Assembly: GCA_902783795.1 (NCBI GenBank)
Contig: CACZSO010000243.1
Coordinates: 1-5,385 of the forward strand
Origin: an uncultured Eubacteriales bacterium
GTDB lineage: Bacteria > Bacillota > Clostridia > Lachnospirales > Lachnospiraceae
Reading direction: 5' to 3'
DNA: 5,385 bases
Part shown: one piece after another, positions 1 through 5,385 of the stretch
Layout: each line of letters starts with the position of its first letter
Position numbering within the stretch: position 1 is the stretch's first letter
Translations under genes and position numbers: made by a program
Notes under the pieces: model-generated
Databases searched by the model: none
Told to the model about the DNA's origin: nothing
The model's input: the letters and a program-made list of their open reading frames with translations, nothing else

Positions 1-7
1 CGGCCGA

Positions 8-62
8 AAATGAGTGAAAGGAGCCCATGTATTTCCTTAATATTTCAATTACATGGGCTTTT
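8..62. repeat. Palindromic intergenic repeat, copy 1
   Basis: This ~55-bp unit begins AAATGAGTGAAAGGAGC and holds a perfect 10-bp inverted repeat, AGCCCATGTA (22-31) and TACATGGGCT (50-59), around an 18-base AT-rich loop. On the plus strand the right arm runs into TTTCTCC, so it could act as a weak terminator for a gene beyond the left edge. The existence of a second, diverged copy at 92-144 makes a repeated extragenic element more likely than a single terminator. Confidence 0.7.
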
Positions 63-91
63 CTCCTCAATCTCTCCTGTCTCTCACCTGG

Positions 92-144
92 AAATGAGTG
101 AAATGAGCACATGTATTTCTTTATTTCTTAATTACATGGGTTTT
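92..144. repeat. Palindromic intergenic repeat, copy 2
   Basis: This ~53-bp unit begins AAATGAGTGAAATGAGC and ends AATTACATGGGTTTT, matching copy 1 (8-62) at most positions, with a one-base deletion in the loop. The inverted arms (CACATGTA and TACATGGG) are weakened by one mismatch compared with copy 1. The first base of ATGAGTG lies 84 bp from the matching base of copy 1. No protein gene is credible here. Confidence 0.7.
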
Positions 145-186
145 AGCTGGCTGTTGTCCTTCCCTGCCCTGGTTATTGGATGTAAC

Positions 187-221
187 ACGGCGGGAGCCCG
201 GACTAGCCGGGCTCCCGCCGT
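187..221 (-). terminator. GC-rich perfect hairpin after the GH3 gene, possible transcription end or mRNA 3' stabiliser
   Basis: A 15-bp perfect inverted repeat (187-201 against 207-221) encloses a 5-base loop, ACTAG. The stem is almost all G and C. It begins 48 bp after the GH3 stop codon, where an operon end is expected. On the minus strand the stem is followed by GTTACATCC, with no T-run, and there is no T-run on the plus side either. It is therefore not a textbook intrinsic terminator. It may stop transcription with help from a protein factor, or protect the transcript 3' end. Confidence 0.55.
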
Positions 222-269
222 ATATTCCCACAAAACCTCTAACATTGGTCCGGGAACAGCACTCTCATT

Positions 270-2867
270 TTATCTTACTGCTGCCGGTACCACCCGTGTC
301 AAGGTCTTTCCTTCATATGTCACCGTTGCTGTGATCAGCGCGGTTCCGGAGGCTTTTGCCGTGACACAGCCGTTCTCATCCACGGAAGCCACTGTTTCAT
401 CAGAGGAAGTGAATACCGGACGATACTTCGTCATATCCAGATGTCTTGCATTATCCAGGGTGGCAGAGACTTTCACAAAGCTCTGATCTCCTGCATTCAG
501 GCAGTACTTCTCAGCCACTGCGTAAACATTGGCTAGCGGGGCATCCCAGACACCGCTTAAGGTGATTTCCTGGCACAGGCGAATATCCGCGGAACTGGCA
601 CCGATCTCGATCTTATAGGTACCGGGTTCTACCACAAATTCCTTCTTCAGATTGCTCCAGAAGGAAATGTCGCTTATCGGCACGCAGATCTTCACCGTCT
701 TCGTCTCATGGGCCGGGATCAGCTCCTTCGCCCAGCCGTACAGTTTCCGGATAGGTTTATTATCTTTCTGCTTGCCCTGAAGGATCTTCGAGGCGTACAG
801 CTGCACGATCTCCCGACCGTCTATGTCGCTGTTATTCGTCACATCCACGCACACTTCTAACACATCGTTCGCATCTAAAGAATCCGCGCTCAGCTTCAGA
901 TTACTGTAGGAGAAGTCTGAATAAGAAAGGCCGTGACCGAAGGGGAATAACACGTCTTCTTTCGTGTACATGTAAGTTCTGGCCTGCTTGGTCACCGAAT
1001 CCTGAGGCTTGATGGCGTAATCATTCATCAACGGCAGATCCTTCACATCCTTGTACCAGGTAGCGGAAAGCTTCGCGTTCGGATTCACCTTGCCAAACAG
1101 GATATTGGCGATAGCCGTGCCCTGTGCCTGGCCTGCGAAATGAGCGTTTAGCACCGTATGGGCCTTATCAAAGAAATCACCGGTGACAGCGCCTAACGCC
1201 GTGATCACCACCACTGTATTATCATTCACTTCCAGCAGTTTCTGGATCTTTTCGTCCTGGCCGTAAGGCAGGATCAGCTCTTCCCTGTCGTGTTCCTCGC
1301 TGGCATTCGAAGCATCGGTGCCGGCTACTACGATCACCAGATCCGCATTCTTGGCCGCTGCCACTGCTTTTTCAAACAGTGCACTTTCTTCTGCCTGATA
1401 ATCCGGATCCTCTACCGTCCAGCGCTTTTTAGGCGCCTCGGCGCCCTGCCCAAAGACTGCCATCAGGCCTGCCATAGGATCGTCTACACCCGGGTTGATA
1501 TCCAGCATCAGATCTTCCGGATCGAAACCGGGCAATGCATCTGCCACACCCTTTTTCCCGAATTCTTCTCCGGTGCACCAGCCTTTTTCATAGACCACTT
1601 CTATATCATCATCTTTTACTTCATCACGAATGCCCTGAAGCGCCATGATATTGACCACAGTATCCACGATAGGCAGCTGGCCTGCGCTGTAGCCGCCCAG
1701 CTGGCGGTACAGAGCGTTCGGTCCGACAACTAAGATCTTCTTATATGCTTTTTTGTCAAGCGGCAGCAGTTTCTTATCATTCTTGAGCAGGACGATGGTA
1801 TCGTTTGCCATATCCACGGAAAGTCTGGCCATTTCTTCCGAAGCCATGCTCTCCTGTCCCAGCCGGTTATAAGCCACTTTTTCCGGAGCGTCGAAAAGAC
1901 CCAGACGGAACCGGGTGGTCAGTGCCCGGATAATGGCACGGTCTATGATGTCTTCACTGATCAGGCCGTCCTGAACGGCTTTTAACAGCGCTTTCTTATG
2001 CTCAGGACCGCAGCTGATATCGGTTCCGGCCGTAAGGGACATGGCAGAGGCTTCTTCCAGGCTCTTCGCATAAAAATGACCCAGGTCGCTGCCGAACGCG
2101 AACATCGGGTTGATATACATATCGGCTACCGCGCCACAGTCAGAGACCACCACGCCGTCAAAGCCCCACTCTTCCCTAAGAAGCGTCGTCAGCAGCATAT
2201 CATTGCCGGAGGAAGGCACGCCGTTCACCCGGTTATAGGAAGTCATGATGGACTGAGCCTTGCCTTCCCGGATCGCGTATTGGAACTGCTTCGTATAATA
2301 CTCACGAAGCGTGGCCTCATCCACATTGGAAGACCCGTTGTGGCGGTTATTCTCAGAGCTGTTCATGGCATAATGTTTAGGCGTAGAGACAGCCTTCAGA
2401 TAAGGCACGCCGTCATCTTCGCCCTGCCGGCCCTGGATGTAACTCGCCGCCATCTTGCCTGCCAGATAAGGGTCTTCGCCAAAGTTCTCATCACTGCGTC
2501 CGTTCCTGGGATCCCGGGCCAGGTTGATGGTAGGACACCACATATGAAGTTCCACATCGTTCACATTGTGGTGCGCCCGGATCTCATCAGAGATAGCGGT
2601 AGTCACTTTTTTGATCTTCTCTCTGTCCCAGGACTGGCTCATGGCCAGGCACACGGGATAGGACGTCACGTCCATAGGCTTCACTTCGAAAGGTCCGAAG
2701 AAGCCATGAGAGGCTTCCGACCAGTAGTCATACCGGGGCAGGCCCAGACGGGGAATGGCTGCCGCGTTATTGCCCACCTGCATGATCTTTTCTTCCAATG
2801 TCATCTTTGACACCAGGTCCGCCGCACGCTCCTCAAAGCTGTACGACTCATCCTTGTAAATGTCCAT
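270..2867 (-). CDS. Glycoside hydrolase family 3 enzyme with C-terminal Ig-like (BIG2) domain; probable beta-xylosidase/beta-glucosidase
   Basis: This 865-residue retaining exo-glycosidase releases terminal beta-linked sugars from oligosaccharides. The N-terminal TIM-barrel domain (about 10-330) shows YDYWSEASHG (46-55), ARDPRNGRSDENFGEDP (117-133), the substrate-binding PKHYA (163-167) and VVSDCGAV with the nucleophile Asp243 (codon 2141-2139). The alpha/beta sandwich domain (about 355-615) has LLKND (360-364) and SEEHDREELILP (523-534), whose Glu524 or Glu525 is the candidate acid/base. FPFGHGLSYSDF (641-652) opens the fibronectin III-like domain. Residues about 780-865 form a BIG2-type domain (FTSSDETVASVDENG, 819-833; GTALITATV, 841-849). 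YWSEASHG and SDC rather than SDW resemble the beta-xylosidase branch, and the neighbouring esterases fit that; substrate specificity is still inferred. An acidic insert (about 440-490) lies inside the second domain. There is no signal peptide. The start is supported by AAGGAG 7 bases upstream. This is the last gene of the operon, with a hairpin 48 bp past its stop. Confidence 0.94.
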   Translation of the reverse strand: MDIYKDESYSFEERAADLVSKMTLEEKIMQVGNNAAAIPRLGLPRYDYWSEASHGFFGPFEVKPMDVTSYPVCLAMSQSWDREKIKKVTTAISDEIRAHHNVNDVELHMWCPTINLARDPRNGRSDENFGEDPYLAGKMAASYIQGRQGEDDGVPYLKAVSTPKHYAMNSSENNRHNGSSNVDEATLREYYTKQFQYAIREGKAQSIMTSYNRVNGVPSSGNDMLLTTLLREEWGFDGVVVSDCGAVADMYINPMFAFGSDLGHFYAKSLEEASAMSLTAGTDISCGPEHKKALLKAVQDGLISEDIIDRAIIRALTTRFRLGLFDAPEKVAYNRLGQESMASEEMARLSVDMANDTIVLLKNDKKLLPLDKKAYKKILVVGPNALYRQLGGYSAGQLPIVDTVVNIMALQGIRDEVKDDDIEVVYEKGWCTGEEFGKKGVADALPGFDPEDLMLDINPGVDDPMAGLMAVFGQGAEAPKKRWTVEDPDYQAEESALFEKAVAAAKNADLVIVVAGTDASNASEEHDREELILPYGQDEKIQKLLEVNDNTVVVITALGAVTGDFFDKAHTVLNAHFAGQAQGTAIANILFGKVNPNAKLSATWYKDVKDLPLMNDYAIKPQDSVTKQARTYMYTKEDVLFPFGHGLSYSDFSYSNLKLSADSLDANDVLEVCVDVTNNSDIDGREIVQLYASKILQGKQKDNKPIRKLYGWAKELIPAHETKTVKICVPISDISFWSNLKKEFVVEPGTYKIEIGASSADIRLCQEITLSGVWDAPLANVYAVAEKYCLNAGDQSFVKVSATLDNARHLDMTKYRPVFTSSDETVASVDENGCVTAKASGTALITATVTYEGKTLTRVVPAAVR

Positions 2868-2874
2868 GTTCTTT

Positions 2875-2880
2875 CTCCTT
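2875..2880 (-). promoter_or_regulatory. Ribosome binding site of the GH3 gene
   Basis: AAGGAG on the minus strand sits 7 bases before the ATG at 2867, in the 33-bp gap after the rhodanese gene. It supports this ATG as the start and indicates independent initiation of the GH3 protein, unlike the coupled gene before it. Confidence 0.85.
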
Positions 2881-2900
2881 ACACTGTATTTTTAATGGTT

Positions 2901-3680
2901 TTATCTATATATTTCTTCTTCCACATCTTCTGTACTGCCTAAGGAATAAGCGTGTGAAAAGCCCCTTTCCCGGGCTTCCCGGGCCGCTTCATCTGCTCTC
3001 ACACCCGTCTTGCACAGGAAAAACACATAAGTCTCTTCGGGGCAGGTTTTAAAGAATTCTTCCAGCCTGTCTTCCGTGATGCTAAGAGACCGGGGCAGCT
3101 GTCTGTCCCCAGCTCCGGGCATCCTCAGATCTGCAATGATACCGCCCTTTTTTATGTATCCCTCCGCAAAAATCCAGGAACAGCGGTATACGGCTTCCGA
3201 ATAGACAGGGCGATGTATCCCCTCTCCGTCTTCTTCTGTCAGTACGATCATCTCATCCGCAAGTTCTGCCTTGATCAGCCGGCCCCCCCTCACTTTTCTG
3301 GCTCTGACGCATCTGGGGCAGTCCGGCAGGGTGATCAGGTATCCGTTACTCCCGGCCAGAAAGATCAGGCCTGATGACGGATCTCCCATGATACTGATCA
3401 CGTCCCCATAAGCCTCGGGGAGGATCAGCCCGTTTTTTACGGTGATATTGACCTCTGCCCAGGTATGCCCCAGCAGGGAAGAAAAGAGATGAGGCCTCCC
3501 TTTTTCATCCGTTCCGGCCGCATAATACATATCCTGGATAAAGGCAGCTGCCGTAAGCGTCAGGGCGGGGTAATAACCGGCATACAGGGCGTTGAAATCC
3601 ATCATCGAACTTCTTCCGGAGATATCCGTGATCCTCAGGGTGTTATATTCCGTGATAGAAACAGACGCTTCTGTGTTCAT
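2901..3680 (-). CDS. Beta-propeller-like/rhodanese fusion protein, function unknown
   Basis: This is a 259-residue protein with no signal peptide. The C-terminal part (about 165-259) reads as a rhodanese domain. ADLRMPGAGDRQLPRSLSI (183-201) matches the usual Asp-x-Arg...Pro-Gly-Ala entry region, and FLCKTGVRADEAA (221-233) is a complete CxxxxR active-site loop with Cys223 (codon 3014-3012). SHAYSLGS (242-249) matches the closing strand. Rhodanese domains carry sulfur as a cysteine persulfide. Residues about 40-160 are rich in short beta strands. One segment (52-79) includes GTDEKGRP and GHTWAEVNI and resembles Asp-box/BNR-type propeller blades, and GLIFLAGSNGYLITLPDC (104-121) looks like the next strand pair. 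A CPRC pair (121-124) could be redox-active or bind metal. The ATG at 3680 shares ATGA with the upstream stop and has no strong ribosome binding site of its own, so translation is probably coupled. The rhodanese call is firm; the propeller call is tentative, and the role in a hydrolase operon is unknown. Confidence 0.82.
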   Translation of the reverse strand: MNTEASVSITEYNTLRITDISGRSSMMDFNALYAGYYPALTLTAAAFIQDMYYAAGTDEKGRPHLFSSLLGHTWAEVNITVKNGLILPEAYGDVISIMGDPSSGLIFLAGSNGYLITLPDCPRCVRARKVRGGRLIKAELADEMIVLTEEDGEGIHRPVYSEAVYRCSWIFAEGYIKKGGIIADLRMPGAGDRQLPRSLSITEDRLEEFFKTCPEETYVFFLCKTGVRADEAAREARERGFSHAYSLGSTEDVEEEIYR

Positions 3681-4477
3681 GCTTCATCGATCCAGTCCAG
3701 CACCCGACGGATCCAGGTATCCCAGAATTCCCAGGTATGGGCTCCGGGACCTTCTTCATAAAGAAGATCCATGCCCCGTTCTTCCATCTTCCGTCTGGCA
3801 GACTGATTATTCTCATAGAGAAAATCTTCTGTCCCGCAGGCCTGGAAAAGTTTCGGCAGAGGACGGCCCTCCGCCTTTGCCTGATCTGTTAATAAAAACA
3901 GGTCGTAAGGCGGGGTGGTGCCTTCTTCATAGTCTCCGAAAACATGGTTCCAGCGGTCATTGCTGTGGCCTTCCGCTTTCCTGCTCTCTCCCAGGAGGAC
4001 TATATCCAGAGCCCCGGAAAGAGAGGCTGCCTTACTGTAAAGTTCAGGACGTGACAAGGCCAGATACCAGGCGCCGAATCCGCCCATGGAAAGTCCCGCC
4101 ACATAAGTCTTTTCCCGCTCTTTCGTGACCGGGAACAGAGAGCAGATAAAATGCGGCAGTTCTTCCGTGAAAAATGTCTTATATTTCAGGCCATAGGGCA
4201 GGTCCAGGTAGAAAGAATTCTCCGCCGAGCACATCACCACCGCCAGGCCGTGATCCTGGGCATAACGTTCTATGCTGCTGTAACGCATCCAGCTGAAGGC
4301 GTCCCCGTTCGCTCCATGGAGGAGATATAAGACCGGGATCCCTTCTTTGTACAGATAAGGCGCCTCCGTGCCCATCATATGATAGTCTTCACCGCTTTTC
4401 GGGGTAGGGATGATGACATTTAAGGTAATATTGCTCCCCAGTGTATAACTGTAGTAATGAGTTTCAAATAAGGCCAT
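3677..4477 (-). CDS. CE1 / EstA-like serine esterase (tributyrin or acyl-sugar esterase type)
   Basis: This is a complete 266-residue alpha/beta hydrolase of the putative esterase family (Pfam Esterase type), close in length to lactic acid bacterial tributyrin esterases (about 260 residues). Visible motifs in order are the oxyanion-hole segment YLLHGANGDAFSW (51-63), the nucleophile elbow GLSMGG with Ser130 (codon 4090-4088), CGTEDFLY carrying the likely acid Asp218, and GAHTWEFW with the catalytic His247. The triad is intact. There is no signal peptide or membrane segment, so it is predicted to be cytoplasmic. Family members hydrolyse short acyl esters, and some remove acetyl or feruloyl groups from carbohydrates. 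The position between a CE15-like hydrolase and a GH3 enzyme suggests deacylation of imported xylo-oligosaccharides, but the acyl group cannot be read from sequence. S-formylglutathione hydrolases share the fold, but nothing nearby suggests formaldehyde detoxification. Its TGA overlaps the next gene's ATG as ATGA. Confidence 0.9.
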   Translation of the reverse strand: MALFETHYYSYTLGSNITLNVIIPTPKSGEDYHMMGTEAPYLYKEGIPVLYLLHGANGDAFSWMRYSSIERYAQDHGLAVVMCSAENSFYLDLPYGLKYKTFFTEELPHFICSLFPVTKEREKTYVAGLSMGGFGAWYLALSRPELYSKAASLSGALDIVLLGESRKAEGHSNDRWNHVFGDYEEGTTPPYDLFLLTDQAKAEGRPLPKLFQACGTEDFLYENNQSARRKMEERGMDLLYEEGPGAHTWEFWDTWIRRVLDWIDEA

Positions 4478-4478
4478 G

Positions 4479-5385
4479 TTACTCTCCTTTTTCTGCTCTT
4501 TCTATGATGCTTTTCATGAACCTGACCATGCCGGTCTCCAGCCCCGCTTCGTTAAATGCCCAGCGTTTTTCCAGGCTCTCCTTCAGTCTCATCAGGGCTG
4601 CCGGCGACATATCATAGGCAGGTGCCGGGGCTTCTTCCTTCCCCGGTGCTCTCCAGGATCTTCCGATAGCCGGTTCTCCGGGCTTCCTGGTGTGCCACTG
4701 CGCTTCTGCCTTCTCTCCCGTAAGCTTTTCCTTGAAGAAAGCCAGGAACACTTTCCAGTCAGCCAGATTCAGCGCATGGCCGCCTTCACGGAAATAGATG
4801 CCGCAGTTTTCATCAGCTTCCAGGAAATGATAGACCTCGGCTGCGGCGCTCCAGGCCGCCAATGTTCCATAGGGGTTTGCCCAGGTATCGTCCAGCCCCT
4901 CCAGAATAAGGAGCGGCCGCGGCGCTATGACAGAACCGATATAATTCGAGTCGAACCGCAGCTCGTTTTCCCTGAAATGACCACTGGGCTCCTTTGCGCC
5001 GTAGGCTTCCAGCCCGTCCTTAAACCAGTGGGGGAAATTGTCTCTGACCATGCTTCCCAATGTCTCGACATTGCCCGTTCCTTCACCGAAACGGCTGCCC
5101 CACAGCCGTAAGCTTCCCATGCCCCCGCAGCCGGAACCGCCGGCTGCACAGGCTTTGATCCGCTCGTCATAGACCGCACAGCTAAGGGCTGTTTTCCCGT
5201 TGCGGGAATGGCCGGCCACTGTCAGGCTGTCCGGAACTGCAAAATCTGTAGTTTCCAGCCAGTCGGCCACCCGGCTTAAAAGCCAGCCCCACATGGCGAT
5301 CACTTTAAAACTGTACTCGGGATAGGCTTTCGCCAATGTCCCTTCTGCATAGGCCGGAGTGTCAGGAGCAGCCTCATCTGTCAGA
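4479..5385 (-). CDS. CE15-type glucuronoyl esterase-like alpha/beta hydrolase (5' end outside window)
   Basis: About 301 C-terminal residues are visible; the frame is open to the right edge, so the N-terminus is missing. Numbering here starts from the first complete codon at 5384. The stretch YPEYSFKVIAMWGW (about 21-34) is followed by the nucleophile elbow GHSRNGK with Ser60 (codon 5207-5205). Next come GSGCGG (about 84-88), FPHWF (about 117-121), IAPRPLLILEGLDDTWANP (about 153-171) and REGGHALN with the likely catalytic His203 (codon 4778-4776). This order is typical of bacterial CE15 enzymes, which cleave esters between 4-O-methylglucuronic acid on xylan and lignin alcohols. The canonical Glu position after the elbow is Gly here, so the acid is probably Asp165 or Asp166 in GLDDTW. 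About 80 residues follow the hydrolase fold, ending in charged helix-like sequence. The stop TAA lies one base before the next gene's ATG. The ester substrate is inferred; acetyl or another sugar-acid ester is possible. Confidence 0.85.
   Translation of the reverse strand, partial: LTDEAAPDTPAYAEGTLAKAYPEYSFKVIAMWGWLLSRVADWLETTDFAVPDSLTVAGHSRNGKTALSCAVYDERIKACAAGGSGCGGMGSLRLWGSRFGEGTGNVETLGSMVRDNFPHWFKDGLEAYGAKEPSGHFRENELRFDSNYIGSVIAPRPLLILEGLDDTWANPYGTLAAWSAAAEVYHFLEADENCGIYFREGGHALNLADWKVFLAFFKEKLTGEKAEAQWHTRKPGEPAIGRSWRAPGKEEAPAPAYDMSPAALMRLKESLEKRWAFNEAGLETGMVRFMKSIIERAEKGE
4484..4489 (-). promoter_or_regulatory. Ribosome binding site of the CE1-like esterase, inside the CE15-like gene
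   Basis: AAGGAG on the minus strand lies 6 bases before the ATG at 4477. It is embedded in the last codons of the upstream CE15-like gene (lysine, glycine, glutamate, then TAA). Stop and start are separated by a single base, which favours re-initiation by ribosomes finishing the upstream gene. The strong site also fixes the esterase start. Confidence 0.8.

Noticed and set aside
8..144. CRISPR array
   Set aside because: Only two diverged units of ~55 bp are present, their length and internal palindrome do not fit a CRISPR repeat, and no cas genes are visible.
10..486. Plus-strand open frame of 158 codons at the left edge
   Set aside because: It runs through both palindromic repeats, the GC hairpin and the antisense of the BIG2 domain. 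Its first part is just the translated repeat, and no ribosome binding site is convincing.
1998..2810. Long plus-strand open frame of 270 codons
   Set aside because: It lies wholly opposite the GH3 catalytic domain. Its Arg/His-rich translation has no recognisable motif and looks like an antisense shadow of a codon-biased gene.
2868..2930. Possible internal promoter before the GH3 gene (AT-rich TATATAGATAAAA on the minus strand)
   Set aside because: The stretch mostly codes for the rhodanese C-terminus and its stop, no paired -35 element with proper spacing is clear, and the gap is only 33 bp.
4476..5111. Plus-strand open frame of 211 codons opposite the CE15-like gene
   Set aside because: The minus strand carries clear CE15 motifs throughout; the plus-strand product is Cys/Arg/Pro-rich with no domain.
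5334..5336. TTG as the start codon of the CE15-like protein
   Set aside because: The frame stays open to the window edge, the residues just after it already match the middle of the CE15 fold, and the N-terminal part of the family would be missing. The true start is outside the window.

Overview
The window looks like part of a polysaccharide-degradation gene cluster from a Gram-positive, clostridial (Firmicutes) genome, most likely a gut Lachnospiraceae. That assignment rests on strong AAGGAG ribosome binding sites, moderate GC, tightly packed minus-strand genes and the style of the enzymes. It is inference, not a database match.

All four protein genes lie on the minus strand and are read from right to left. 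(1) 5385-4479 is the 3' part of a CE15-type glucuronoyl-esterase-like alpha/beta hydrolase, cut by the right edge. (2) 4477-3677 is a complete CE1 / EstA-like serine esterase. (3) 3680-2901 is a 259-residue protein with a beta-propeller-like N-terminal part and a C-terminal rhodanese domain. (4) 2867-270 is an 865-residue family 3 glycoside hydrolase, best guess a beta-xylosidase/beta-glucosidase, ending in a bacterial Ig-like domain. The joints are a 1-bp gap, a 4-bp ATGA overlap and a 33-bp gap, so the set reads as one operon.

Downstream of the operon, 1-269 has no credible gene. It holds a very GC-rich perfect hairpin (187-221) just after the hydrolase gene and, further left, two diverged copies of a ~55-bp palindromic repeat (8-62 and 92-144).

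Taken together, the enzymes could trim decorated hemicellulose fragments. The CE15-like enzyme would remove ester links on glucuronic acid side chains, the CE1-like esterase acyl groups, and the GH3 enzyme terminal sugars. None of the three complete proteins has a visible signal peptide, so the last steps probably occur in the cytoplasm on imported oligosaccharides. The rhodanese protein is the component that this pathway does not explain.
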